Assembly (NCBI GenBank): GCA_938041035.1
Contig: CALHYX010000016.1
Coordinates: forward strand, 1 to 64,000
From: an uncultured Acidimicrobiales bacterium
GTDB taxonomy: Bacteria > Actinomycetota > Acidimicrobiia > Acidimicrobiales > SHLQ01
Length of the DNA stretch: 64,000 bases
Reading direction: 5' to 3'
Made by a program: the position numbers and the translations under genes. This document shows, in pieces, positions 25,927 to 34,876 of this stretch; position 1 is the stretch's first letter, and every line of letters begins with the position of its first letter. The notes below the pieces were generated by a model. It made no database searches, was not told the DNA's origin, and was given only the letters and a program-made list of their open reading frames with translations.

Positions 25927-26292
25927 ATGGCAAATCCCGTCGATGACCGCGACGCCGATACCAAGTCCAACACTGCATCCAACAGCGTGGACGACGCCCT
26001 CTTCTGGGAGGTGGCCGAGGAGTTCCTCGCCCTCGGTGCCGAACGCTCGACGATGATGGGGTTTCCCTGCCTGCGTATCGACGGCGACTTCTTCACCAGC
26101 GTCGATCGCCATTCCGGGGACCTGATCGTGAAGCTGCCGGCCGATCGCGTCACCGCGTTGATCGACGACCGCGTCGCCCAACCGTTTGCGCCGAACGGGC
26201 GACGGTTCAAGGAGTGGGCGTCGGTGCCCGGGCGCGACGGGGAGCTGTGGAGTGACCTGATGCACGAAGCGCTGGCGTTCGTTCGCGGCTGA
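25927..26292 (+). CDS. Small TfoX/YjbR-like protein
   Basis: A 121-residue protein with an Asn/Asp-rich opening of about 22 residues and then a compact alpha/beta domain: STMMGFPCLRIDGDFFTSVD, SGDLIVKLPADRVTALID, AQPFAPNGRRFKEWASV and a C-terminal DLMHEALAFVRG. This pattern resembles the TfoX-N/MmcQ-YjbR group of small proteins, whose function is uncertain. It follows pnkp by 18 bp on the same strand and may be co-transcribed. A role in RNA repair is only a positional suggestion. Confidence 0.6.
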   Translation: MANPVDDRDADTKSNTASNSVDDALFWEVAEEFLALGAERSTMMGFPCLRIDGDFFTSVDRHSGDLIVKLPADRVTALIDDRVAQPFAPNGRRFKEWASVPGRDGELWSDLMHEALAFVRG

Positions 26293-26339
26293 TCGTCGGC
26301 GACCCGGCGTAGACCGGCCCGGTCGGCCACACTTGAGCG

Positions 26340-27068
26340 GTGGATGAGGTGCGAACCATCGAGCGTCGAGGTGGCGGTGCCGCGTTGTGGCTCGCCGCTT
26401 TCGCCGGTGCCATCGCTCTCGCGGTCATCGCCTATCCCGCGGTTCGCGGTGAGCCCGAGCCGCCCCCGCCGCGCCAGTCGACCGACCTGGTCGCGCCGAA
26501 GAACCGGTCGGTGGGCGAGACGGTGGGGCCGGGCGCCATCATGGGCGAGCTCGACCTGAGCTCGGGAAATCGGGCGATCGTGGCCTGTCGGTCCGGCGCG
26601 GGAATGGATGCGGCGATCGTGATGTGGCACCTCGGGCCCGCCGTCGGCGGCCGGGCCCCGGAGCTCGACTCCTCGGTCATCACCGCGCCCGGCACCGGCC
26701 GCAACAACTGCCGGGCCTGCACGACGGCGCACTCTCAGTTGGGCGACGAGCGAGTGCTGCACGGCAACTGCTGGGATGGCGGAGCGGGCAACATCACGAC
26801 CGCTTTCGTCCTCGCCACACCGACGGGTTCGGAGTCGCCGCTCGCGTTGCGGGTGCGGTGCGAGGGCACCCGATTCGAGGTCGATGGGTCTGATCTGGTG
26901 TTGATTTCGAAGGGTCACCACACGGGGTCGATCGCCGATCCGGGCTGGTACCCCGAGATCCGTTTCCGACGCGAAGCGGGCACGTTCGTTACCGACCAGG
27001 AAGACCTGCTGACCCGCAACTGTGACGTGGCCGGATCCACCCAGCTGGCCGGGCTGGCGGGCTCCTGA
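26340..27068 (+). CDS. Membrane-anchored hypothetical protein
   Basis: A 242-residue protein I do not recognise. A short basic N terminus (VDEVRTIERRGGG) precedes one hydrophobic helix (about residues 14-33, ALWLAAFAGAIALAVIAYPA), then a Pro-rich segment and a largely beta exterior domain. That domain holds several cysteines (ACRSGAG, NNCRACTTAH, GNCWDGG, VRCEG, NCDVAG), which could form disulfides or bind metal. The topology suggests a single-pass protein with its C-terminal domain outside the cytoplasm. The GTG start at 26340 is the first in-frame start upstream of the helix. Coding confidence rests on codon pattern and the helix. Confidence 0.65.
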   Translation: MDEVRTIERRGGGAALWLAAFAGAIALAVIAYPAVRGEPEPPPPRQSTDLVAPKNRSVGETVGPGAIMGELDLSSGNRAIVACRSGAGMDAAIVMWHLGPAVGGRAPELDSSVITAPGTGRNNCRACTTAHSQLGDERVLHGNCWDGGAGNITTAFVLATPTGSESPLALRVRCEGTRFEVDGSDLVLISKGHHTGSIADPGWYPEIRFRREAGTFVTDQEDLLTRNCDVAGSTQLAGLAGS

Positions 27069-27111
27069 CCGCCGCCCGTCCCCGGTCACGCAACCGACCT
27101 AACGTCGGGTC

Positions 27112-27693
27112 ATGAGTCGACTCCCGTTCATCACCAACGACAACCTCGACGAGCACCAGCGGGCGATCTGGGACGGGGTCACCGGCGGAAGTCGGGGCCC
27201 GGGTTCGCAGTTCATCACCGCCGAGGGCGGTCTGGCGGGCCCGTTCAACGCCGCGATGCACGCGCCCAACAGCGGGCGCCGGGTGGTGTCGTTGGGCGCC
27301 GCGCTGCGCTTCGAGACCAGTCTCGAGCCTCGGCTGCTCGAGTTGTCGATCTGCACGGTGGGTGCCCACTGGAAGTCGAACTTTGAGTGGTTTGCCCATC
27401 GACCGCTCGCGGAGCGGGCCGGGGTGACGGTCGAGGTCCTCGACGCGATCGAACGCGGTGAGCAGCCGGAGTTCACCGAGGCCGACGAACAGGCCGTCTA
27501 CGCCGTCACGCGGGCGTTGCTCGTCAGCGGCCGGGTGGCCGATGCCGAATACGCGGCAGCGCATGCCGTGGTGGGCGACCAGGGGATGGTCGAACTCACT
27601 CAGGTGGTGGGGTTCTACTGCCTGATCTCGTTCAGCCTGAATGCTTTTGAGGTGGCGCTGCCGCCTGGGAACGACGCGCCGTGGCCGTACTGA
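27112..27693 (+). CDS. Carboxymuconolactone-decarboxylase (CMD) family protein
   Basis: A 193-residue helical protein of the CMD/AhpD superfamily. The core ELSICTVGAHWKSNFEWFAHRPLAERAGV (residues 80-108) matches the CMD helix pair but lacks the CxxC of AhpD peroxidase-type members, so it belongs to the gamma-CMD-like branch. Such proteins act in aromatic ring-cleavage pathways or have unknown roles. ATG start at 27112. Followed on the same strand by an amidohydrolase gene 70 bp away. Confidence 0.82.
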   Translation: MSRLPFITNDNLDEHQRAIWDGVTGGSRGPGSQFITAEGGLAGPFNAAMHAPNSGRRVVSLGAALRFETSLEPRLLELSICTVGAHWKSNFEWFAHRPLAERAGVTVEVLDAIERGEQPEFTEADEQAVYAVTRALLVSGRVADAEYAAAHAVVGDQGMVELTQVVGFYCLISFSLNAFEVALPPGNDAPWPY

Positions 27694-27763
27694 GCGGCGG
27701 TCGCGACCGCGGTCGCAGGTCGAGGTGTGGCCGGTCGGCCGACGCGGCTCCTACCATGACCCC

Positions 27764-28993
27764 ATGAGCGCAGACGTAACCCCGGCCGAGGAAGACCTCC
27801 CCCTGATCATCTCGGTGGATGATCACGTGATGGAGCCCAAGGATCTTTGGCAGCGGGAGCTGCCGCCGAGCCTGCGAGACCGAGGCCCGCGGGTGGTGCA
27901 GGACAAGGTGCGGTTGGAGTTCGTCGGTGGGCACTACGGCTTCACCCGCGGCGCCGAGGATGGCCAGATGTGCGACATCTGGTTGTACGAGGATGCCGAG
28001 GTGCCGACCGGACTGTTGCACGGCCCGGCCGGCATCCCCCGGGAGGAACAGCGCAACGTCGCCGCGGTGTATGAAGACCTGCGCCCCGGCACCTACGACC
28101 AGGCGGCCCGCCTCGAAGACATGACGCTCAACCACGTCGAGGCGGCCATTAACTATCCCAACGTTTTCCCTCGCTTCTGCGGTCAGGGGTTTCTCGAGCG
28201 CGACGACAAGGATCTGGCGCTTCAGTGCCTTCGGATCTACAACGACTGGATCATCGACGAGTGGGGCGGCGGCGCCGGTCGGGGTCGACTGATTCCCCTC
28301 ACGCTCATCCCGTTGTGGGATCCCGAACTCTCGGCCGCCGAGGTTCGTCGTTGCGCCGACAAGGGCAGCTACGCGATCGCCTTTTCGGAGAACCCCTCGA
28401 AGCTCGGGTGCGCCACGATGTATTCCGGTGAGTGGGATGTCGTGTGGGACGCCTGCCAGGAGACCGAGACGACGGTGTCGATGCACATCGGCAGCTCGTC
28501 ATCGATGCCGACGACCTCGGCTGATGCGCCGTTGGCGACATCGATGTCGTTGTATGCCCAGAACGCCGAGGCTTCGCTGGTCGACTGGGTGTTCTCCGGG
28601 ACGCTGCAGCGGTTTCCGACGATAAAGATCGCCTACGCCGAGAGCCAGGTTGGGTGGATGCCGTTCCAGATGGAGCGGATGGACTCGGTGTTCCGGGAAG
28701 GCCGCGGCGGCGTCGGGGGCTCGGGTCCGCTGCCCAGCGAGATCGTGCGCGGCCGGGTGTATGGCTGCATCTTCGACGACACCGTCGGGCTCAAACAACG
28801 CGACGACGTCGGTATCGACCAGATCCTGTTCGAGACCGACTTCCCCCACTCCGATGGCACCTTCCCGCACTCGCGCAAGGTGGCCCACAGCATGTTCGCG
28901 TCGGTCGGCATGAATGCCGAGGAGTGCTACAAGGTCATCCGCGGTAACGCCATCGAGGCGTACGGTCTGCACCGCTTCGGCATCACCGAGTAG
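27764..28993 (+). CDS. Amidohydrolase (ACMSD-like TIM barrel) family protein
   Basis: A 409-residue protein of the amidohydrolase-2 family. The N-terminal VDDHVMEP (residues 18-25) carries the Asp-x-His type metal site, SMHIGSSSS near 243 supplies a further His, and ETDFPHSDGTFPHS near 364 carries the metal-binding Asp and the following His. Relatives catalyse decarboxylation or hydrolysis of cyclic or aromatic metabolites. The ATG at 27764 was chosen because an earlier in-frame start would add a non-homologous Arg-rich leader. It overlaps the convergent ornithine-cyclodeaminase-like gene by 11 bp. Confidence 0.87.
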   Translation: MSADVTPAEEDLPLIISVDDHVMEPKDLWQRELPPSLRDRGPRVVQDKVRLEFVGGHYGFTRGAEDGQMCDIWLYEDAEVPTGLLHGPAGIPREEQRNVAAVYEDLRPGTYDQAARLEDMTLNHVEAAINYPNVFPRFCGQGFLERDDKDLALQCLRIYNDWIIDEWGGGAGRGRLIPLTLIPLWDPELSAAEVRRCADKGSYAIAFSENPSKLGCATMYSGEWDVVWDACQETETTVSMHIGSSSSMPTTSADAPLATSMSLYAQNAEASLVDWVFSGTLQRFPTIKIAYAESQVGWMPFQMERMDSVFREGRGGVGGSGPLPSEIVRGRVYGCIFDDTVGLKQRDDVGIDQILFETDFPHSDGTFPHSRKVAHSMFASVGMNAEECYKVIRGNAIEAYGLHRFGITE

Positions 28994-29915
28994 CGCCGAA
29001 CACCAGCCGGGCCGCGGCGACGTCTTCGAGGGCCGTTCCCGCCGACTTGAACACGGTGATCTCGTCGTCGCTTCCGCGTCCGGCGCCGCCGACCAGATCG
29101 GCCAGGTCACCGCGAATATCGGCGATGTCGAGCAGGCCCGAGGCCAGCGGTTGGGCGAGGTCGCCCGCGTGTACCGCATCGGCCCGGGTGTCGACCCACA
29201 GGCTCGCCCGGGCGATCACGTCGTCATCGCTCTCGCGCATGTCGGCCGTGAACGAACCGATGAGGTCGACGTGCGCACCCGGGCGCAGCAGCGCACCCTT
29301 GACGAGTGGTTCGGTGCTGCCGGTGACGCAGCTGATCACGTCGGCCGCGCCCACCGCCGCGTCGAGGTCGATGATGGCGCGAGCGGGAAGTCCGGCGCCT
29401 GCCAGGCGTTCTGCGACCCGGCTCGCCTGCCCGGGCCGGCGGCCCCACACGTCGATCGAGTCGAACTCGCGCACGGCGCAATGGGCCTCGGCGGTCATGG
29501 GCGCCAAGGCACCGGTGCCCACCACCAGGAGGCGGGAGGCGTCCGGGCGGGCCAGACGTTTGGCGGCCACCGCCGAGGCGGCGGCCGTGCGGCGGGTGGT
29601 GAGCTCGTTGCCGTCGCACGCCCCGAGCAGGGTGCCGTCGGCCCCGCTGAACAGCAGTACGCCGGCGTTGACCGTGGCCAGGTCGCGTGCGCCGTTGTCG
29701 GGGAAGAAGGTGACCGCTTTGACGGCGATCACCTCGCCGATGATCCAGCCCGGTTTCAGCAGCAGAGAAGCGTCGTTCTCGCCCGGGACCGGCACCGGGT
29801 GCACGGTTCGTTCCGGAGCCTGGGCCGCGTCGGTGGCGAACGCTGCTTCGATCGCGGCGATGAGCTCGGGCCACGGCAGGGCTTCGGCCACCGCCTCGGG
29901 CCCGAAGAACCGCAT
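28983..29915 (-). CDS. Ornithine cyclodeaminase / mu-crystallin family protein
   Basis: A 310-residue NAD(P)-dependent family member. Seen are LLLKPGWIIGEVIAVKAVTFFP (residues 50-71), the substrate-lysine region, TRRTAAASAVAAKRLARPDA, the Rossmann loop LLVVGTGALAP near 129 and DLIGSFTADMRE near 217. Members reduce cyclic imines, deaminate ornithine or oxidise alanine-type substrates, so the activity is open. The gene starts 7 bp after the upstream thiolase stop, so the two are likely one transcript. Confidence 0.88.
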   Translation of the reverse strand: MRFFGPEAVAEALPWPELIAAIEAAFATDAAQAPERTVHPVPVPGENDASLLLKPGWIIGEVIAVKAVTFFPDNGARDLATVNAGVLLFSGADGTLLGACDGNELTTRRTAAASAVAAKRLARPDASRLLVVGTGALAPMTAEAHCAVREFDSIDVWGRRPGQASRVAERLAGAGLPARAIIDLDAAVGAADVISCVTGSTEPLVKGALLRPGAHVDLIGSFTADMRESDDDVIARASLWVDTRADAVHAGDLAQPLASGLLDIADIRGDLADLVGGAGRGSDDEITVFKSAGTALEDVAAARLVFGATR

Positions 29916-29922
29916 CGGGGGG

Positions 29923-31146
29923 CTATACCCGCTCGATGATGATGGCGGGCGCCATCCCGCCGCCGGCGCACATGGTGATGAGGCCGACCTGTTCGTCGCG
30001 CCGCTCGAGTTCGTCGAGGACGGTGCCGATCAGGATTGCGCCGGTCGCACCGATGGGGTGCCCGAGCGCCATCGCCCCGCCGTTGACGTTCACCTTGTCG
30101 CGGTCGAGGTCGAGATCGCGTTGGAATTTCTCGGAGACGACGGCGAACGCCTCGTTCACCTCGAACAGGTCGATGTCGTCGAGGGTCATGCCGGCCCGGG
30201 CGAGGACTTTGCGGGCGGCGGGAACCGGTGCGTTGAGCATCAGGGTCGGGTCGTCGCCCATGTTGGCCGTGGCGACGACTCGCGCCCGAGCGTTGAGGCC
30301 ATGGGCCTTGGCATAGTCCTCGCTGGCGACGAGCAGCGCCGCGGCGCCGTCGACCACCCCGGACGAATTGCCGGCGTGGTGCACGTGCTGGATGTCGAGA
30401 TCGGGGTACTTCTGGTTGATGAGTTCGCGAAAGGAGGGCGAATCCTCGGTGTGTCGGTAGTCGGCGATGGCGAGGAAGCTCGGGTTGAGCTGGGCGAGGC
30501 TTTCCACGGTGGTGCCGGGGCGAGGGAATTCCTCACGGTCGAGCGCAACGGTGCCGTCGCGGTTCAACACCGGCACGAGCGCCCGATCGAAACGACCCTC
30601 GGTGATGGCCACGTCGGCGCGGGCCTGCGACTGGGCGGCGAGCGCGTCGAGCGCTTCGCGGGAGATGCCTTCCTGGGTGGCGATGGCGTCGGCGCACACG
30701 CCCTGGTGCGATTGCGGGTGGAGCTCCTGCAGGTGCGCATTGCCTGCGCCCATCGGCAACAACCCCTTCTTGGGTAGCGACATCATCTCGGTGCCACCGG
30801 TCACCACGAGGTCCTCCATACCGGCCATGACCGCGTGGGCGCCAAAGTTCATACTGGTGATTCCCGACCCGCAGAACCGATCGAGGGTCGCGCCGCTCGC
30901 GGTGACGTCGTAGCCGGCATCCAGGGCCGCCATCCGGCCGAGGTCGCCACTTTGTTCGCAGACCTGCGAGCTGGTGCCCCAGATGACGTCGTCGACGTCG
31001 GCGGTATCGAAACCGTTGCGCTCGACGAGCGCGCCGAGAACCGTGGAGGCGAGGTGCTGGGGATGAAGGTGGGCGAGCGCACCCTTGCCCGGTTTGCCGA
31101 TGCCTCGGGGCGTGCGACACGCGTCGATGATCAGTGCTTCGGCCAT
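29923..31146 (-). CDS. Acetyl-CoA C-acetyltransferase (thiolase)
   Basis: A 407-residue classical thiolase. Cys92 in LDRFCGSG is the acyl nucleophile, NEAFAVVSEKF carries the Asn-Glu pair, GGAMALGHPIGATG near 360 the His, and MCAGGGMAPA near 391 the second Cys. It cleaves 3-ketoacyl-CoA or condenses acetyl-CoA. Start ATG at 31146. It is upstream of the ornithine-cyclodeaminase-like gene and 24 bp downstream of a hotdog thioesterase gene, in a minus-strand operon that begins with an SDR at 32447. Confidence 0.95.
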   Translation of the reverse strand: MAEALIIDACRTPRGIGKPGKGALAHLHPQHLASTVLGALVERNGFDTADVDDVIWGTSSQVCEQSGDLGRMAALDAGYDVTASGATLDRFCGSGITSMNFGAHAVMAGMEDLVVTGGTEMMSLPKKGLLPMGAGNAHLQELHPQSHQGVCADAIATQEGISREALDALAAQSQARADVAITEGRFDRALVPVLNRDGTVALDREEFPRPGTTVESLAQLNPSFLAIADYRHTEDSPSFRELINQKYPDLDIQHVHHAGNSSGVVDGAAALLVASEDYAKAHGLNARARVVATANMGDDPTLMLNAPVPAARKVLARAGMTLDDIDLFEVNEAFAVVSEKFQRDLDLDRDKVNVNGGAMALGHPIGATGAILIGTVLDELERRDEQVGLITMCAGGGMAPAIIIERV

Positions 31147-31170
31147 TCGGGTTCCTCCTGCCGGCGGGGT

Positions 31171-31614
31171 CTACGTGGTCGCCCCGGCGCTGGGCAGAGC
31201 GTAGGTCACGGTGGCATGGGCGACGATTTCGTCCGGCCGGCCGTCGACGACCATCTCGACGGTGGCGTAGACGAGCTGGCGACCCAGCTTGAGGATGCGG
31301 GCGGTGGCGAGCACGTCGCCACCGCGGGCGGCGCGCAGAAAGTTGATCTTCAGGTCCCAGGTCACCGCCATCGGGGTGATGCCTCTGCGGGTGAAGATGG
31401 CGACCCACACCGCCAGGTCGGTGAGCGACATGAGGGTCGGCCCGGCGATGATGCCGCCGGGGCGCAGTTTGGATTCCACGTAGGGCAGACGGACGACGGC
31501 GACGTCGGGTTCGAGGTGTTCGACCCGCATCCCGTCGGCGACGAAACTCGGCATCGATTCGCCGAGATAGTCGTTGACGGTGGCGACGTCGAGCATGCCG
31601 GGCTGCTCGGTCAT
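31171..31614 (-). CDS. PaaI-type hotdog thioesterase
   Basis: A 147-residue hotdog-fold protein. The segment LRPGGIIAGPTLMSLTDLAVWVAI (residues 51-74) is the typical GG..hG..h..hxD loop and helix with the catalytic-type Asp, followed by DLKINFLRAARGGDVLATARILKLGRQLVYA. It likely hydrolyses acyl-CoA thioesters. The start ATG at 31614 overlaps the SDR stop (ATGA), so it is translationally coupled to the SDR; the thiolase follows. Together they form a small fatty-acid-like degradation unit. Confidence 0.9.
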   Translation of the reverse strand: MTEQPGMLDVATVNDYLGESMPSFVADGMRVEHLEPDVAVVRLPYVESKLRPGGIIAGPTLMSLTDLAVWVAIFTRRGITPMAVTWDLKINFLRAARGGDVLATARILKLGRQLVYATVEMVVDGRPDEIVAHATVTYALPSAGATT

Positions 31615-32447
31615 GCCCGGAGGTTGCGCCGGGCGCCCTGGATCAGGAGTCGTTGGTAGAGGCCGGCGGGTAGGCGCGATGCGATGTCGAAGGCCACGGC
31701 GTCGGGCCCGATGAGTGCTCGGCGCCGGTTGCGGCGCACCGCCCTCAGGATCTGGCGAGCGGCCTTGTCGGGCGTGGTGCGAGCCAGCTGGTCGAACTCG
31801 GCCTGAAAGGCGTCGGGGTCCTGACCGAGCGTCCGGATGCTGTTGTTCGTGCGGGCGCTTCGAGCGATGTTGGTCTTGATGCCGCCGGGGTGGATCGTCG
31901 TGGCCGAAACACCGCATTGCTCGATGTCGAGCTCGATGCGCAGGGCGTCGGTGTAGCCGCGGACGCCGAACTTCGCCGCGTTGTAGGCCGACTGCGACGG
32001 GATGCTGACGAGGCCGAAGACGCTGGAGATGTTGATGACGTGGCCTTCGCCCGATGCCTTGAGGTGGGGGAGGAAGGCCTTGGTGCCGTGTACGACGCCC
32101 CAGAAGTTGATGCCCATCAGCCACTCGAGGTCCTCATAGGTCGAACCCTCCGCCGAGGCGTTGAGGTCGACGCCGGCGTTGTTGAAGATCATGTTCACCG
32201 TGCCGTGCTCCTCGACGACGGCATCGGCCCAGGCAAACATCTCGGCGCGACTCGAAACATCGACCAGCGTTGAAGACACCTTCACCGCGAGCCCTTCGCA
32301 GCGTCGAACCGTGGCGGCGAGTCCGTTCGGTTCGATGTCGCACAGGGCGACATGGCAGCCCCGTTCGGCCAGCTCGTGGGCGAGGGCGGCGCCGATACCC
32401 GAACCCGCACCGGTGATGGCCCCGACTCGATCCCGGAAATCCTTCAT
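31611..32447 (-). CDS. Short-chain dehydrogenase/reductase
   Basis: A 278-residue SDR. Cofactor motif TGAGSGIGAAL near residues 13-23, FNNAG near 89, Ser in ISSVFG 13 residues before Tyr in YNAAK, then HPGGIKTNIAR. The C-terminal extension (TPDKAARQILRAVRRNRRRALIGPDAVAFDIASRLP) is the type seen in SDRs acting on lipid-like molecules. First gene of the minus-strand run SDR, thioesterase, thiolase, cyclodeaminase-like. Confidence 0.92.
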   Translation of the reverse strand: MKDFRDRVGAITGAGSGIGAALAHELAERGCHVALCDIEPNGLAATVRRCEGLAVKVSSTLVDVSSRAEMFAWADAVVEEHGTVNMIFNNAGVDLNASAEGSTYEDLEWLMGINFWGVVHGTKAFLPHLKASGEGHVINISSVFGLVSIPSQSAYNAAKFGVRGYTDALRIELDIEQCGVSATTIHPGGIKTNIARSARTNNSIRTLGQDPDAFQAEFDQLARTTPDKAARQILRAVRRNRRRALIGPDAVAFDIASRLPAGLYQRLLIQGARRNLRA

Positions 32448-32504
32448 GGCTGGACCCTATTCGCGGCCGCCCGGCGCAACCATTTCGGCGCCGGATTACC
32501 GCGT

Positions 32505-32993
32505 CTAGCGGATGGTGGCCCGGGCGGGACTGCGGCGCGAGATGTCGGCGCAGTCGGCGCAGCCCCAGATGGCGTTGTAGATGATGCAGCCGAGGCAGAT
32601 GCCGGCGAAGGCCTCGAGGCCGGCGGCGCCGGCCAGCATGGCGATAGTCACGTAGGTCACGACGGGGGCGCCGGCGAACCAGGCGAGGGCTGCGACGGCG
32701 GAGAAGGTCAGCCCGATCAGTTGGGCGAAACGCTTCGGGGTGCCGGGCACCGTTCGTCCGGGGCGGCCGGTGAAGTTCTCGATTGCCGGCGTGGCGACGC
32801 GGGTGACGAACTGGCCGAGAGGGGAGAGGGTCGGGCCGGTGAGGACGCGGGCGGCGAAGCCCAGCACCAGCGGCACGAGGAGCCAACCGCTGCCGACGGC
32901 GAGGAAGAGGGCCGCGAGGGCGACGACACCGGTCGCGACGAGGCGGGCCGAGGTTTCGTTGACCGTTTCGGGAAATCCAAGAAGTGCGTTCAC
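32505..32993 (-). CDS. DUF4395 membrane protein
   Basis: A 162-residue protein. The start chosen (GTG at 32993) gives VNALLGFPETVNETSARLVA, the usual opening of DUF4395 proteins. Next come two hydrophobic helices, then FAARVLTGPTLSPLGQFVTR and VPGTPKRFAQLIGL, two further helices and a cysteine-rich tail (GICLGCIIYNAIWGCADC). The tail cysteines could bind a metal or thiol partner; in other genomes the family often neighbours thioredoxin- or rhodanese-like genes. Not coupled to obvious partners here. An alternative ATG at 33044 would add 17 residues. Confidence 0.85.
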   Translation of the reverse strand: MNALLGFPETVNETSARLVATGVVALAALFLAVGSGWLLVPLVLGFAARVLTGPTLSPLGQFVTRVATPAIENFTGRPGRTVPGTPKRFAQLIGLTFSAVAALAWFAGAPVVTYVTIAMLAGAAGLEAFAGICLGCIIYNAIWGCADCADISRRSPARATIR

Positions 32994-33076
32994 AATTGAG
33001 GAAACGTAGCAGGGCTTCCCGATATTTCCGATCGGAGTAATCATGATTCGAGTAGAGGTTGGCAAACCCGGAAAAA
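32994..33076. other. AT-richer intergenic region
   Basis: 83 bp, clearly lower in GC than its neighbours, between the TfoX-like stop and the DUF4395 GTG. It probably holds the DUF4395 promoter (complement strand TTTGCCAACC, then TGATTACTCC). No ribosome-binding site is obvious before the GTG. Confidence 0.3.
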
Positions 33077-33412
33077 TCAGCGTTTCGGCGGCAACGCGTC
33101 GGTGAACGCCATGCCGCGGCTCACCCAACCGGTGAGTTGTCGCGCGGTGCGCAGGCGCTCGGCGTCGACGCGAACCCATCCCGTCATGGGCCGGTTCCGC
33201 ATTTCGACCTGCTCGACCCCGTCGCGTTGCAACAGCGCGCCGGCGTCGTCGGCTCCGACCCGCACCATGAGCCCGCCCTGCCCGCTCGCCACGACGGCCA
33301 TGTGGCCCCGGTTCATGAACGCCAGACCGCCGAACATCTTCTTCTCGACAACCGCCGGTTCGCCACCGAGCTGGGCACGAAGTCGATCGGCGAGGTCTTC
33401 GTCGTAGGCCAT
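33077..33412 (-). CDS. TfoX N-terminal-domain protein
   Basis: A 111-residue protein starting MAYDEDLADRLRAQL, with the TfoX-N hallmark EKKMFGGLAFMNRGHMAV at residues 23-40, then VRVGADDAGALLQRDGV and MTGWVRV. The domain is the N-terminal half of the competence regulator Sxy/TfoX; in actinobacteria these short versions have unknown function. The ATG at 33412 is the start that gives the family's usual N terminus. It is divergent from the CMD gene at 33534. Confidence 0.85.
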   Translation of the reverse strand: MAYDEDLADRLRAQLGGEPAVVEKKMFGGLAFMNRGHMAVVASGQGGLMVRVGADDAGALLQRDGVEQVEMRNRPMTGWVRVDAERLRTARQLTGWVSRGMAFTDALPPKR

Positions 33413-33533
33413 GGCCCCATCGTAGCGACGGGCCTGCGGGGCGTCGGGGCCATCCAGGCGGGCGTTCGCCGGTATTCGAGCGGGGGCCCGCCGGGTAGTG
33501 TGGCCCGCACCGCCCACCTCAGGAGTTTCGCCC

Positions 33534-34136
33534 ATGGCCCGAGTCGATCCGCTGCCCCGAGAAGCGCTCGCCGAGTTCGAGGACGGCTTCGAGATGGCTG
33601 AGGCCTTCATGGGATTCGTCCCCAATTCGATGATGACCATGGCTCGGGTTCCCGGTCTGCTGCCCGCGTTCCAGGGTCTGACCAGCGCGGTGTTCACGAA
33701 CCAGTCGCTACCGCACGGGCTCACCCAACTGGTCGCCCTCATGGCGAGCACGGGCGCGGAGTGCCGGTATTGCCAGGCTCACACCGGCCACACGGCGGAG
33801 AAGCTGGGGGTCGATGCGGGCAAGCTCGACGCCATCTGGGAGTTCGAAACCAGCGATGCGTTCGACGATTCCGAACGGGCGGCGCTCCGGCTGGCGTTTC
33901 ACAGCGGGCAGGTGCCGAACGCGGCCACCGACGAGGACTTTGCCGCGTGTCGCGAGTACTTCGACGACGAACAGATCGCGTCGATCGTCGCCGTGTGCGC
34001 GCTGTTTGGGTACCTCAACCGCTGGAACGACACCATGGCGACCGACCTGGAGGACTCGCCCACCGAGTTCGGTGAGCGGGTGCTCGCGGCCAAGGGATGG
34101 TCGGCCGGTCGCCATGCCGGTGGGCGGCCACGATGA
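33534..34136 (+). CDS. AhpD/CMD-like protein with CxxC motif
   Basis: A 200-residue CMD-superfamily protein. The redox pair Cys77-Arg-Tyr-Cys80 with His83 (ECRYCQAH) suggests peroxidase-like or thiol-redox activity. FVPNSMMTMARVPGLLPAF near residue 27 is typical of the peroxidase-related branch. The ATG at 33534 has AGGAG ten bases upstream, whereas an earlier GTG (33498) has none. It overlaps the dienelactone hydrolase start by ATGA, so both are made from one message. Confidence 0.88.
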   Translation: MARVDPLPREALAEFEDGFEMAEAFMGFVPNSMMTMARVPGLLPAFQGLTSAVFTNQSLPHGLTQLVALMASTGAECRYCQAHTGHTAEKLGVDAGKLDAIWEFETSDAFDDSERAALRLAFHSGQVPNAATDEDFAACREYFDDEQIASIVAVCALFGYLNRWNDTMATDLEDSPTEFGERVLAAKGWSAGRHAGGRPR

Positions 34137-34807
34137 CCGAACTCACCGCCGCCGACGGCCACGTCTTCGGCGCGCATGAAGCCACGGCGACGGACGCGGT
34201 GGCCGCAGTGGTGATCGTGCAGGAGATCTTCGGGGTCAACGCCCACATTCGCTCGGTGGTCGATCGGTACGCGGCGCTCGGGTACCACGCGATCTCTCCC
34301 GCCGTGTTCGACCGGGTCGAACCGGGAATCGAGCTCGGTTACGACGGGCCCGGCGTCGAGCGGGGTATTGCCCTGGCCGGCGAAATCGCCGACACGGCCA
34401 TGCTCGACATCGCCGCCGCGGTCGAGCGAGTGGCCAGGACCGGTCCCGTAGCGGTCATCGGGTACTGCTTTGGCGGCTCGATGGCCTGGCTGGCGGCCAA
34501 CCAACTGCCCATCGCCGCGGCGGTCGGCTACTACGGTGGCCAGATCCCGGGGCTGCTCGACCGGTCGCCGCAGGTGCCGACGATGCTCCACTTCGGCGAG
34601 GCGGATGCCGGCATCCCTCTCGATGTCGTGCAGTCGGTTGCTGCGGCCCACCCCGAGGTTGCGGTGCACGTGTATCCGGGCGCCGACCACGGGTTCAACT
34701 GCGATGTTCGGGCGTCGTACGACGCTGAATCTGCGGTTCTCGCACAGGATCGATCCCTGGAGTTCCTCAACGCGAACGGTGTCGTTGCCGCGAACGCTCG
34801 TGGGTGA
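34133..34807 (+). CDS. Dienelactone hydrolase family protein
   Basis: A 224-residue alpha/beta-hydrolase. Features are VVIVQEIFGVNAHIRSVVDRYA (residues 26-47) with the Glu that positions the nucleophile, Cys112 in GYCFGG as nucleophile, the Asp region HFGEADAGIP and the His in PGADHGFNCD. It hydrolyses dienelactones in chlorocatechol pathways or similar esters and lactones. Coupled to the CxxC CMD protein upstream, which hints at a shared aromatic or oxidative role. Confidence 0.92.
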   Translation: MTELTAADGHVFGAHEATATDAVAAVVIVQEIFGVNAHIRSVVDRYAALGYHAISPAVFDRVEPGIELGYDGPGVERGIALAGEIADTAMLDIAAAVERVARTGPVAVIGYCFGGSMAWLAANQLPIAAAVGYYGGQIPGLLDRSPQVPTMLHFGEADAGIPLDVVQSVAAAHPEVAVHVYPGADHGFNCDVRASYDAESAVLAQDRSLEFLNANGVVAANARG

Positions 34808-34876
34808 GGCCGACGGGTTGGAGATCGCGCTGCGGTGAAGGCCGCCTAACCCGGTGGGGCGTGGTTTACTCGTGCG

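Noticed and set aside
25927..27068. Toxin-antitoxin or anti-phage cassette next to Hen1/Pnkp.
   Set aside because: The adjacent genes are a TfoX/YjbR-like protein and an anchored hypothetical; no nuclease, toxin or antitoxin motif is visible.
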